From Candidatus Izemoplasma sp. (GTDB lineage: Bacteria > Bacillota_I > Bacilli_A > Izemoplasmatales > Izemoplasmataceae): DNA of 46,832 nt. Positions within the stretch are counted from its first letter, which is position 1; each line of letters opens with the position of its first letter. The stretch lies in NCBI GenBank assembly GCA_021736205.1, contig JAIPGF010000009.1, positions 1 to 46,832 on the forward strand, written 5' to 3'. This document shows, piece after piece, positions 25,776 through 33,728 of this stretch. The position numbers were made by a program, and so were the translations under genes. A model generated the notes under the pieces. It did no database searches. It was not told the DNA's origin and was given only the letters and a program-made list of their open reading frames with translations.

Positions 25776-27140
25776 TTAGAAGAATAAGTCACGTTCTCCT
25801 TGTTTTATCCGTTCTATATTGTTTAATAATTTCTGTTTTACCTTCTGATGTTTAATTGTTTGCGCATGTTCATCTATATAATCAAGGCCTTTTTCTTTCA
25901 ACTCATAATCACCATAATCCATCACATATTCTGTGAGGGTCATTAAGGCGTTAGGTTCACATACAAGACCGATAGTTCCTGATTTAGCGAGTGCCATGAA
26001 GCGGTCACCAGTGCGTCCTTTTCTGTAACATGCTGTACAATAAGAAGGGATGTAGCCATCTAAAATCAGTGCTTTATTTATATCGAGCACACAGCGTTCA
26101 TCTGCAAGTTCAAATTGATCATGATCATGAACTGGTTGTTCATTTTCTTTATACCCACCTACATCTGTTTTACTCCCGGCACTAATTTGTGTTACACCAT
26201 ATTTAAGTAATTCTTCACGAATTTCTTTGGTTTCTCTTGTAGAAAGAATTAATCCCACATAGGGTACAGCTAATCGTATTACTGTAACAAGACGCTTAAA
26301 CTGCTCGTCTGTGATGATATTAGGATAATCTTCTAACGACATACCTGGTGCTTTTTTAAGACGTGGTACACTAATTGTGTGAAAGCCTACACCATAGTTC
26401 TTTTCTAAGTATTCATTATGGATAATTAGGGATAATACTTCAAACTTATAATCTGCAAGTCCGAATAAAACCCCGGCACCAACATCATCAATTCCTGCTT
26501 CAAACGCACGATCAAATGCGTGTAAGTGATACTGATAATCACCTTTTAAACTTTTTGGGTGTTGGTCTTTAAATGCTTGTTTATCGTATGTTTCTTGAAA
26601 TAAAATATAGGTTCCAATACCAACTTCTTTTAGTTTTTTATAATTCGGAGTAGTTGTTGCGGCAATATTAACATTAACGCGTCTTATATCACTATTATCA
26701 TAAATCGTTTTAAGAGCCTCGATAATATAACTAATTGGTGTTTCTTTTGGGTCTTCTCCTGCTTCTAAGGCGAGGCGCTTATGACCAAGTTTTTCGAGTA
26801 AGATTGCTTGTTTTTTGATGTCTTCCTGCGTAAGTTTTTTTCGCGGAAATGAATTATCTCTTCGATACCCACAATACTTACAATTATTCACACAATAATT
26901 AGAAATATAAAGGGGGGCAAACATCACGACGCGTTTCCCATAGATTTCTTCTTTAATTTGACCAGCAATCTCATGTATTTCATGTATTTGTGATGGATCA
27001 TGCGCATTTAAAAGCATGGCAATATCTAAGTGATTTAAACGCTCGCGACGTTTTGATTTATGTAATATGTCAGTTATTTGTTGGTCGGTTGGGTTTTTAG
27101 CTTGTTGTAAGATGTTATTAATATATGTTTTATCTATCAT
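25776..27140 (-). CDS. hydG: [FeFe]-hydrogenase maturase HydG (tyrosine lyase, radical SAM)
   Basis: A 454-residue radical SAM enzyme that cleaves tyrosine to make the CO and CN- ligands of the H-cluster. The SAM cluster motif is CX3CX2C at Cys83, Cys87 and Cys90 (CVNNCKYC). The C-terminal second-cluster motif CX2CX22C is exact (CTAC...VC). This separates HydG from ThiH. AAAGGA precedes the ATG at 27140, and the gene begins 11 bases inside hydE, so the two are coupled. Confidence 0.96.
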   Translation of the reverse strand: MIDKTYINNILQQAKNPTDQQITDILHKSKRRERLNHLDIAMLLNAHDPSQIHEIHEIAGQIKEEIYGKRVVMFAPLYISNYCVNNCKYCGYRRDNSFPRKKLTQEDIKKQAILLEKLGHKRLALEAGEDPKETPISYIIEALKTIYDNSDIRRVNVNIAATTTPNYKKLKEVGIGTYILFQETYDKQAFKDQHPKSLKGDYQYHLHAFDRAFEAGIDDVGAGVLFGLADYKFEVLSLIIHNEYLEKNYGVGFHTISVPRLKKAPGMSLEDYPNIITDEQFKRLVTVIRLAVPYVGLILSTRETKEIREELLKYGVTQISAGSKTDVGGYKENEQPVHDHDQFELADERCVLDINKALILDGYIPSYCTACYRKGRTGDRFMALAKSGTIGLVCEPNALMTLTEYVMDYGDYELKEKGLDYIDEHAQTIKHQKVKQKLLNNIERIKQGERDLFF

Positions 27141-28254
27141 TTTTGGTCCTTTCTAAGTCGTAAAAATCTCCCACACCAAGATCTATTTCATGATCAAACG
27201 CTTTAATACGTGTTTCAATGCACCCACGGCACTCTAAACTCGTATCCCCAGTACAAATTTTATTTTGATATATTTCATACTGCTTTCTGTTTTCTGTTGG
27301 GCTAACATTTGGCATCATGACATTTGCTCCTGCATTAAGTGCTTGTTCACGACCGGTATTATGTAATGTCCCCAGTGCAGTAGTCGCAGGAAGTAAGGCT
27401 TTGGGTAAAATCAGCCTTGTGAGAGCAACCATAACAAGGGTTTCATCTAATGATCCTGATTGATTGCCTGCAAGTTCTGTTTGGGAATGACATAAATACG
27501 GGCCTATGCCAATCATGTGTGGCGATAAGTCTTTTAAATAGTCTAAATCTTTAACTAAGTCTTTGTTGGTTTGTGTGGGGAGTCCCACCATAAACCCAGC
27601 ACCGACTTGGTAGCCAATTTCTTTTAAATTAGTTAAGACCTGCCTTCGATGTTCGAAACTCATAAATGCTGGATGGATATGTTCATACAATCGTTTAGAA
27701 GCTGTTTCATGGCGTAATAAGTATCTGTCTACACCCGCATCAAATAACTTTTGAAGTGATGCTTTAGGACGCTCTCCCAAAGATAATGTTATACGTGTAT
27801 CTGGATAAATATGTTTGATAATATGAATTAGATCAACTAATAATTCATCGGTATAATATGCGTCTTCTCCACCTTGAATGACAAACGTACGATATCCCAG
27901 TAAATAGGCAGTCTCACATGTTTTAAGAATATCAGTTTTAGATAATCTATATCGTTCAACTGTCTCGATGGTGTGATTAATGCCACAGTACTTGCAGCCT
28001 TGTTTACAGTAGTTTGAAATCTCAATTAACGCACGCAAGTATACTCTATTTTGATAATAAGTATTTTTTGTTGCTTTAGCTAAGCTGAATAAGTACTCTT
28101 TTTCTACTTGGGTGATATGATCTAATATATAAAGAAACTCATCTGGTTTTAGATGGGTTGTTTCTTTTAATGTATCAAGTAACTGTATCATCTTGTTATG
28201 GTGCGCATCACTAAGTGGTAACTTATTGTTTAAATTCGGTAATATTTTTTTCAT
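27130..28254 (-). CDS. hydE: [FeFe]-hydrogenase maturase HydE (radical SAM)
   Basis: A 374-residue radical SAM enzyme that processes the HydG product into the diiron precursor. The SAM cluster motif is Cys83, Cys87, Cys90 (CKQGCKYC). The optional second motif CX7CX2C is also present near the C-terminus (CTGDTSLECRGC). GGAGGTG lies before the ATG. It is the first gene of hydE-hydG-aspA-hydF. No strong promoter was found between the dnaB terminator and this start; a weak TAAAAT is at 28281-28276. The hydrogenase itself must lie elsewhere. Confidence 0.95.
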   Translation of the reverse strand: MKKILPNLNNKLPLSDAHHNKMIQLLDTLKETTHLKPDEFLYILDHITQVEKEYLFSLAKATKNTYYQNRVYLRALIEISNYCKQGCKYCGINHTIETVERYRLSKTDILKTCETAYLLGYRTFVIQGGEDAYYTDELLVDLIHIIKHIYPDTRITLSLGERPKASLQKLFDAGVDRYLLRHETASKRLYEHIHPAFMSFEHRRQVLTNLKEIGYQVGAGFMVGLPTQTNKDLVKDLDYLKDLSPHMIGIGPYLCHSQTELAGNQSGSLDETLVMVALTRLILPKALLPATTALGTLHNTGREQALNAGANVMMPNVSPTENRKQYEIYQNKICTGDTSLECRGCIETRIKAFDHEIDLGVGDFYDLERTKNDR

Positions 28255-28289
28255 ATAAAGGCACCTCCACTACACATTTTAAACCAAAA

Positions 28290-28332
28290 CAAAAAAACAT
28301 TTCGTAACTTACGTTACGAAATGTCGGTTTTT
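28290..28332. terminator. Terminator between dnaB and hydE
   Basis: Perfect 12-bp stem (28297-28308 with 28313-28324), loop TTAC, with seven T on the minus strand directly after it. It terminates gdpP-rplI-dnaB. Its core TTCGTAAC-4-GTTACGAA is also shaped like a repressor operator for hydE. Confidence 0.8.
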
Positions 28333-28344
28333 ATAGTTTTTTTA

Positions 28345-29691
28345 TCAAATATCGTCCATTGGAGAGTTTGATTGTCTTAATTTGTTTTCGAAATAACTAC
28401 ATGATTTATTAAATGCTAAGCGAATATTTTTGGTTGTTGTTGCACCTTGTCTGTTTTTAGCAATAATGATATCTACTTCATCAGGACGTTCTGAATCTTC
28501 ATGATAGTAATCATCACGATATAAGAACATGATGACATCGGCATCCTGTTCAATCGATCCACTTTCTCTTAAGTCAGCCATGATGGGAATTTTTTCTTCA
28601 CGGCGTTCAACCGCACGACTCAATTGTGAAAGTGCAATAACTGGTAGTTTAAGTTCACGGGCCATTTCTTTGAGTGTACGAGAAATTTCACTTACTTCTT
28701 GTACACGGTTTGCGCGTTTGTTTGTTCCACTAAGTAATTGTAAATAATCAATTATAATTAAATCAAGACGTTTTTCTTGGGCAAGTTTACGACATTTTTG
28801 TCGTAATTCAGTTACTTTAACAGTTCCTGAATCATCAAACACCACGTTTAATTTTGAGAGTGTTTCTTGTGCAAGTGATAGTTGTTGCCAGTATGTTGTT
28901 GTTAAGTTCCCTGTACGAATAAAGTTTGATGGTACTTTTGATTCAGCACTTAACATACGACCAACAAGTTGGTCGCTTCCCATCTCTAAACTAAAGAATG
29001 CCACATATGGCTTTTCTTTTGTTTTTGCAACATTAGTTGCGATGTTTAAAGCGAAAGCACTTTTCCCCATTGAGGGGCGCGCTGCGATAATGGTTAGTTC
29101 TGATGGTTGTAGTCCCAGTGTGTATTCGTTTATTTCTGTGTAACCAGTATCTAATCCCGTTAAATGTCCAACATTATTTTTTGCATTCTCAGTTTTCTCG
29201 ATTACTTGTTCTGTTACCTCACTGATTCTAACAAAATCTGTCGCACGACGTTCTTTGGCTATATCAAAAATAAGACGTTCTGAATCATCTACATACTCAA
29301 TCGCATTCTCGTTTTTATAGCCTTCTTCAACTATGTTTCTTGCGGCGTCCATCATTTTACGAGTGATTGATTTATCACGGACGATGTTGATGTAATTAGA
29401 TAAGTTTCTAATCGATGGCACTGAATTAATTAAACTCGTGACATAATCAACGCCACCCGCATCTTTTAAAAGTTCTTTGGTTTCAAGTTTATCTGCCAGT
29501 GTTGTATAGTCTATAACAATGTTTTCTTGAAATAGCTCCACCATTGCCGTATAGATTACTTTATGTCTGTACGAGTAAAAATCATCAATCTCAATTTTAT
29601 CAATGAGTGTTTTCATTGCCCCTTGGTCAACAAAGACACTTCCTATAACAGCTTGCTCAGCTTCGAGGTTATGCGGTGTTACTTTTTCCAT
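28345..29691 (-). CDS. dnaB: Replicative DNA helicase DnaB (DnaC of Bacillus)
   Basis: A 448-residue hexameric helicase of the replication fork. The N-terminal domain begins PHNLEAEQAVIGS, typical of the family. The RecA-like domain has Walker A ARPSMGKSAF, Walker B LIIIDYLQLL, and the arginine-rich RADxRESGSIEQDAD segment (here MADLRESGSIEQDADV). GGTGG precedes the ATG. It begins 13 bases after the gdpP-rplI stop, in the same operon order as Bacillus gdpP-rplI-dnaC. It ends in TGA. Confidence 0.97.
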   Translation of the reverse strand: MEKVTPHNLEAEQAVIGSVFVDQGAMKTLIDKIEIDDFYSYRHKVIYTAMVELFQENIVIDYTTLADKLETKELLKDAGGVDYVTSLINSVPSIRNLSNYINIVRDKSITRKMMDAARNIVEEGYKNENAIEYVDDSERLIFDIAKERRATDFVRISEVTEQVIEKTENAKNNVGHLTGLDTGYTEINEYTLGLQPSELTIIAARPSMGKSAFALNIATNVAKTKEKPYVAFFSLEMGSDQLVGRMLSAESKVPSNFIRTGNLTTTYWQQLSLAQETLSKLNVVFDDSGTVKVTELRQKCRKLAQEKRLDLIIIDYLQLLSGTNKRANRVQEVSEISRTLKEMARELKLPVIALSQLSRAVERREEKIPIMADLRESGSIEQDADVIMFLYRDDYYHEDSERPDEVDIIIAKNRQGATTTKNIRLAFNKSCSYFENKLRQSNSPMDDI

Positions 29692-29704
29692 AAGACCACC
29701 CTAC

Positions 29705-30148
29705 TTACTCTTCTACTACAAGTACTTCTATTTCTGCGATAACATCTTTATGTAGTTTAACTTTTAATTTATAATTCCCTAAACTTTCGATTTTTTCATC
29801 AAGATCTATTTTGCGTTTATCTAAATCAATACCGAAATCAGCATTAAATTTATCAGCAATTTTTTTCGAATTAACACTTCCGTAAAATTTCCCATTCTCA
29901 CCAATTTTAACAGGCACTCTCACAGGTTCTTTTTCCAGTTTTTCTTTGAGATCCTTCATCTCTTTTAATTGTTTTTCTTCGTGTTTGCGTTTTTGTTCTT
30001 TTTCTTTTTCAATTGATTTAACATTTTCTGGTGTTGCTTCTATGGCTGTCTTAGAAGAAAGCAAGTAGTTACCATAGCCTGTAGCAACATCGATAACTTC
30101 TCCCTTTTTACCTTTTCCTTTTAAATCTTTAATTAAAATAACTTTCAT
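29705..30148 (-). CDS. rplI: Ribosomal protein L9, nested start inside the GdpP-L9 reading frame
   Basis: A 147-residue L9 is encoded as the C-terminus of the larger reading frame but has its own start signals. [18 protein letters not shown] is the canonical L9 N-terminus, the central long helix is lysine/glutamate-rich, and the C-terminal domain is complete. Length equals free L9 of Bacillus (149). The ATG at 30148 has a perfect AGGAGG (30162-30157) eight bases upstream. Free L9 is therefore likely made by internal initiation even though no stop separates it from GdpP. This nested start is inferred from sequence only. Confidence 0.75.
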   Translation of the reverse strand: MKVILIKDLKGKGKKGEVIDVATGYGNYLLSSKTAIEATPENVKSIEKEKEQKRKHEEKQLKEMKDLKEKLEKEPVRVPVKIGENGKFYGSVNSKKIADKFNADFGIDLDKRKIDLDEKIESLGNYKLKVKLHKDVIAEIEVLVVEE

Positions 30149-32134
30149 TTCATTATCCTCCTGTGTATTTTCATCTAATACCTTAATTAACTTTTGTTTA
30201 ACTTCTTCTGGGTCATCTGTTTCAACTTGGGCTCCTGCATTGTTTAAATGCCCGCCACCATTAAATTCTTCCATGATAAGTTGTACGTTAAATCCTTCTA
30301 AACTTCGGGCACTAAGCGCCACAGTATCTGGTTCTAATTTACCAATAGCAAACGCCCCAATAATGCCGTCTATTTCGAGTAAACTATCGGCGATTTGGGC
30401 AAGTAATGTACGCGTTATATCTTCATCATCGGGAATAATAACAATTGAGAATTTATCATAATAAATTTCTGATAGAGCCATCATTTTACTTTTACGTTGT
30501 AAGTCTTCATAACTCTCACGTAAGATTGATTTAACTTTAAAGGTATCAGCCCCCATTTTTTTCAAGTAGGCAGATGCTTCAAAGGTACGAGACCCTGTAC
30601 GGTACATAAAGTTATTGGTATCGACAATGATTCCAGATAACATAATTGTCGCTTCAAATTTATTTAAATCAACATCAACAGAAGCAAGATTTAACATCTC
30701 ACTAACAAGTTCAACACTACTTGAAGCATAGGGTTCAATAAATGATAACTTAGCTGAATTTACCGCATCACTTAGTTTTCTATGATGATCTATAATGACA
30801 AGTTTATCAGTTCTTGAAAAAAGTCGTGATTCAATTGTTTGACTGTAAGAATGATGATCAACTAGTATTAGTAAATCATCCTTTGATACTTTATCCATTG
30901 CTTCATAAGGATTGATAATATGATCTAATATATCAATATATTCATATTCAATCAATTTTAGTATTTTTGCGACTGTTTTATCAACTTTTGTTTTTTCTAG
31001 AATAATCTTTCCTTCAAGCCCATGTGCTTGAACGAATTTCAACATCCCCATACTTGCCCCAAGCGCATCCGTATCTGGATGATGGTGTGGCATAATATAA
31101 ACATTAGAGACTTCTTTAAAGAGATTTTCTAGTTTTTTGGTATTTTGTCTTGAATCAATCTTGGTGCGTTTTTCCATTGTATTGCTATTACCACCGAAAA
31201 ACATAAGTTCATTATCTTCTCGGTTTACAACAATTTGATCTCCTCCACGATTTAACGCAAGTTCTAAAGCTTCTTCTGCGATATCACTTAGCCTAGATAA
31301 ACGAATATCGCTTGAAGCGATTCCACCTGATAACGTAATAAATGTTTCTGTTTCTTTCGATATTTTAGAAATCTGATTAATAATTTTAAAATCATTATGC
31401 ATCAGTTTTAATAAGGCTTTATCAGTTAAAAAAGCAACGAGTTTAGAGGTCGTAATCGGAATAATATAAAAGCCAAATTCTGCACCCCAGTCTTCCAGTG
31501 CTTCTAAGTATCTACCTGTAATAAAACTTTTTTCAGCTGCATCAAGTGTAGAAACTGTATCATCTAAGTTATCTAGATTAAATAGCGCAAGTGCCGTAAT
31601 GTTATTTTTGTATTTTCGTTTATACTCTTCACGATCAGTCACTTGGAAAAGATAAATTGTATGATCGTCTTTATTGATTGTTACTTCGTATTCATGGGTA
31701 TAAATCTTTGTAACAAAAAGCGATTTTGGTTTATCGTTTTGTAGATGATGGAAAATATCTTTGTTAACTAATTTTAATTCACGATTATCCAATACAGCAT
31801 TTTCAAAAATGTCTTTGGCATACTCATTGGTCCATTTAATATTGTAATGATCATCAAAAATAATCACCCCAACAGGTAAATCACTAACAATTTGATGTTC
31901 TATTTTAGATTTAGATTCAATGACTAATTTTTGTTCTTTAATCTTATTACGTTGCCACGCAAGTTTTTTATTTTTCAACGTATGGAATAAAATATAAAAC
32001 AATAAATTAAAAATAATAAATACGACTAAAGAAAGTATTATAACAACTACTTTTTGTTCAAAAAATAAAATGATTAAAACAGCATAAATTATAGCTGTTA
32101 AAAACATACTGAGTTTCAATTTTAGTTGATCCAT
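29705..32134 (-). CDS. gdpP: GdpP-type c-di-AMP phosphodiesterase fused in frame to ribosomal protein L9
   Basis: An 809-residue frame. Residues 1-662 are GdpP: two membrane helices (about 8-50), a PAS-like domain (80-165), a degenerate GGDEF domain (about 175-305), then DHH/DHHA1 phosphoesterase motifs [10 protein letters not shown] (350-359), LVDHH (424-428), IIDHH (447-451) and [10 protein letters not shown] (626-635). Residues 663-809 are a complete L9. GdpP degrades the second messenger c-di-AMP, which controls potassium and osmotic balance. In Bacillus the two genes are adjacent and separate. An internal ribosome site suggests that L9 is also made alone. GAGGTG precedes the ATG at 32134. 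Confidence 0.9.
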   Translation of the reverse strand: MDQLKLKLSMFLTAIIYAVLIILFFEQKVVVIILSLVVFIIFNLLFYILFHTLKNKKLAWQRNKIKEQKLVIESKSKIEHQIVSDLPVGVIIFDDHYNIKWTNEYAKDIFENAVLDNRELKLVNKDIFHHLQNDKPKSLFVTKIYTHEYEVTINKDDHTIYLFQVTDREEYKRKYKNNITALALFNLDNLDDTVSTLDAAEKSFITGRYLEALEDWGAEFGFYIIPITTSKLVAFLTDKALLKLMHNDFKIINQISKISKETETFITLSGGIASSDIRLSRLSDIAEEALELALNRGGDQIVVNREDNELMFFGGNSNTMEKRTKIDSRQNTKKLENLFKEVSNVYIMPHHHPDTDALGASMGMLKFVQAHGLEGKIILEKTKVDKTVAKILKLIEYEYIDILDHIINPYEAMDKVSKDDLLILVDHHSYSQTIESRLFSRTDKLVIIDHHRKLSDAVNSAKLSFIEPYASSSVELVSEMLNLASVDVDLNKFEATIMLSGIIVDTNNFMYRTGSRTFEASAYLKKMGADTFKVKSILRESYEDLQRKSKMMALSEIYYDKFSIVIIPDDEDITRTLLAQIADSLLEIDGIIGAFAIGKLEPDTVALSARSLEGFNVQLIMEEFNGGGHLNNAGAQVETDDPEEVKQKLIKVLDENTQEDNEMKVILIKDLKGKGKKGEVIDVATGYGNYLLSSKTAIEATPENVKSIEKEKEQKRKHEEKQLKEMKDLKEKLEKEPVRVPVKIGENGKFYGSVNSKKIADKFNADFGIDLDKRKIDLDEKIESLGNYKLKVKLHKDVIAEIEVLVVEE

Positions 32135-32157
32135 AGTTACACCTCAATTATGTTAAG

Positions 32158-32186
32158 ATTATATCACATGTATATTAAAAAACAAA
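32158..32186 (-). promoter_or_regulatory. Promoter of gdpP-rplI-dnaB
   Basis: TTTGTT (32186-32181), 17 bases, TATAAT (32163-32158) preceded by TGA. An 8-bp inverted repeat TAATACTA-4-TAGTATTA (32191-32210) lies just upstream of the -35. Confidence 0.55.
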
Positions 32187-32226
32187 TCGTTAATACTACT
32201 TGTAGTATTATTTTATCCATACACTC

Positions 32227-32255
32227 TAAAAAAAAGACTACGTGAGTAGTCTTTT
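32227..32255 (-). terminator. Terminator of rpsF-ssb-rpsR
   Basis: Stem AAAAGACTAC / GTAGTCTTTT (32232-32255), loop of four, with T-run on the minus strand. Confidence 0.88.
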
Positions 32256-32259
32256 AAGT

Positions 32260-32496
32260 TTATTTTTCAGTTTTTGCGAATGGTACTAATGCCATATGGC
32301 GTGCACGTTTGATTGCTTTTGCTAAACGCTTTTGATATTTAGCGTTTGTTCCAGTAACACGTCTTGGTAAAATTTTACCTTTATCGTTAATAAATCTTTT
32401 CATTAATTTTACATCTTTGTAGTCTATATACTCAACATTGTTATCTGTAAAATAACATCTTTTTCTACGTCTTCTACGAAAATTACGTTTTGCCAT
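32260..32496 (-). CDS. rpsR: Ribosomal protein S18
   Basis: A 78-residue small-subunit protein that sits beside S6 on the platform. The family core is clear: [13 protein letters not shown], then [33 protein letters not shown]. The N-terminus is very basic ([10 protein letters not shown]) and has a single cysteine, so no zinc site is complete. AGGAGG lies at good distance before the ATG. It is the last gene of rpsF-ssb-rpsR. Confidence 0.97.
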   Translation of the reverse strand: MAKRNFRRRRRKRCYFTDNNVEYIDYKDVKLMKRFINDKGKILPRRVTGTNAKYQKRLAKAIKRARHMALVPFAKTEK

Positions 32497-32518
32497 TTAA
32501 GAGTCCTCCTTTTTTTAA

Positions 32519-33019
32519 TTAGAAAGGTAAATCGTCTTCAGAAACATCAATGTTTGGTGTGTTTTGTTTTTGTTTTTGATTTTGATTTTGTTTCTGGTCC
32601 CTTTCTGGTTGTGTTGTATCATTGTTTCTAAACGGTTGTGTTGTATTATACCCTCCACGGTCAGATTGAGAGTAATCATTAGATGAATTATTTTGTGTGC
32701 CTTTTGGTTCTAAAAATTGAACGCTATCACACACAACATCAGTGGTGTATCTTGTGATTCCGTTGTTGTCATCGTAACGACCAGTTTGAATTCGGCCTTC
32801 AACACCAACAAGTGATCCCTTAGATACAAATTTCGCCATGTTTTCAGCTTGTCTACGCCATGTGACACATGAAATAAAGTCTGCTTCACGTTCACCGTTT
32901 TGCTTTGTGAATGTACGATTTACAGCGACTGTAAATCGACAGAATGCAATATTACTACTAGTGTATCTTAATTCTGGATCTTTAGTCAGTCTTCCAACTA
33001 ATACAGTACGGTTAATCAT
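32519..33019 (-). CDS. ssb: Single-stranded DNA-binding protein
   Basis: A 166-residue SSB. Residues 1-105 form the OB fold ([34 protein letters not shown]). The rest is a disordered Gln/Asn-rich linker ending in the acidic DDLPF tip that recruits partner proteins. GAGGTG precedes the ATG. Position between rpsF and rpsR is the standard Firmicute arrangement, with 12- and 22-base gaps. Confidence 0.97.
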   Translation of the reverse strand: MINRTVLVGRLTKDPELRYTSSNIAFCRFTVAVNRTFTKQNGEREADFISCVTWRRQAENMAKFVSKGSLVGVEGRIQTGRYDDNNGITRYTTDVVCDSVQFLEPKGTQNNSSNDYSQSDRGGYNTTQPFRNNDTTQPERDQKQNQNQKQKQNTPNIDVSEDDLPF

Positions 33020-33031
33020 AAATTCACCTCT

Positions 33032-33325
33032 TTATAAATCGTCTCTACGTACGATTAAATAACGTAGAACATCTTCACTTAGTTTAGCTTGACGTTCAAA
33101 TTCATTACGTGTTTCATTATCAGCTTTGATAGTTAAAACAACATAATAACCTTTGTTGAAGTCTTCAATCTCATATGCAAGAGATCTCGTACCCCATTCA
33201 TCTAATTCTACAACTTCAGAGTCACCTTGTGAAAACAGATCTTCAAATCTTTTCACTAAAGCTTTTCGGTCCTCTTCAACGGTTGTAGGACGAATTATGT
33301 ACATAATTTCATAAATGTTATTCAT
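33032..33325 (-). CDS. rpsF: Ribosomal protein S6
   Basis: A 97-residue small-subunit protein that pairs with S18. The N-terminal YEIMYIIRP strand and the VVELDEWGTRSLAYEIEDFNKGYYVVL core are diagnostic. AAGGAGG lies upstream of the ATG. The gene opens the operon and has a structured 69-base leader that may bind the S6:S18 complex for autoregulation. Confidence 0.97.
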   Translation of the reverse strand: MNNIYEIMYIIRPTTVEEDRKALVKRFEDLFSQGDSEVVELDEWGTRSLAYEIEDFNKGYYVVLTIKADNETRNEFERQAKLSEDVLRYLIVRRDDL

Positions 33326-33394
33326 TTTTTTTACCTCCTTTTGGTCTAGTGGCTACTACTCATTAGTAGCAAGGATGAGTTTTTCAACTCACGT
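33326..33394 (-). promoter_or_regulatory. Structured rpsF leader, candidate S6:S18 autoregulatory RNA
   Basis: The predicted leader forms two hairpins: 6 bp at 33391-33376 (TGAGTT / AACTCA) and 7 bp at 33370-33352 (GCTACTA / TAGTAGC), the second close to the ribosome site. Many bacteria carry a ribosomal-protein leader at this exact position that binds S6:S18. I could not align the conserved binding nucleotides, so this is positional evidence plus visible structure. Confidence 0.5.
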
Positions 33395-33400
33395 TTTGTA

Positions 33401-33429
33401 ATTATAGCATATGTTTATACATAGTGCAA
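33401..33429 (-). promoter_or_regulatory. Promoter of rpsF-ssb-rpsR
   Basis: TTGCAC (33429-33424), 17 bases, TATAAT (33406-33401) preceded by TGC, an extended -10. Confidence 0.7.
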
Positions 33430-33445
33430 CTAAATCAGTTAATTT

Positions 33446-33461
33446 GTATATAGTTATATAC
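33446..33461. promoter_or_regulatory. 16-bp palindrome, possible operator
   Basis: GTATATA-GT-TATATAC is a near-perfect dyad lying upstream of the rpsF -35 and just before a plus-strand TATAAT (33470-33475), so a bound protein could affect either direction. No regulator can be named. Confidence 0.35.
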
Positions 33462-33589
33462 ACTGTCATTATAATACAGATTTTTCAATTTTTATAGGAC
33501 TAATTGTAAGATACATTAAAATAGTTGTAGGATAGTAAAAATGATTTATTTTTTTAAACAACTATTTTAAACTATAGATGGTGATGCCT

Positions 33590-33658
33590 ATGAGAAAACT
33601 TATACTTTTGATGATTTTGTTTGAATCTTTCATTTTACTAATAAATTCTTTTTTGTAG
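33590..33658 (+). CDS. Possible 22-residue hydrophobic peptide
   Basis: A very short frame beginning MRKLILLMILFESFILLI and ending NSFL. It has a basic start and one continuous hydrophobic helix, the shape of small membrane peptides and of type I toxins. GGTG (33580-33583) lies six bases upstream of the ATG. A 13-bp inverted repeat (33516-33528 with 33558-33570) precedes it, and a wobble-paired hairpin and a strong terminator follow, so it may be the product of a short plus-strand transcript starting near 33482. The translation is unproven and could be chance in AT-rich DNA. Confidence 0.35.
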   Translation: MRKLILLMILFESFILLINSFL

Positions 33659-33674
33659 GTACCCTAATTCCCTC

Positions 33675-33728
33675 CTGAGACTAGTTTTACTGGTTTCAGA
33701 TAAAACGGCACAAATGTGCCGTTTTTTT
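33675..33728. terminator. Tandem hairpins ending in a bidirectional terminator
   Basis: First hairpin 33675-33699 (11 pairs including two G-U on the plus strand), then stem AAAACGGCAC / GTGCCGTTTT (33702-33725) with T-run on the plus strand and a shorter one on the minus strand after cinA. Confidence 0.8.
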
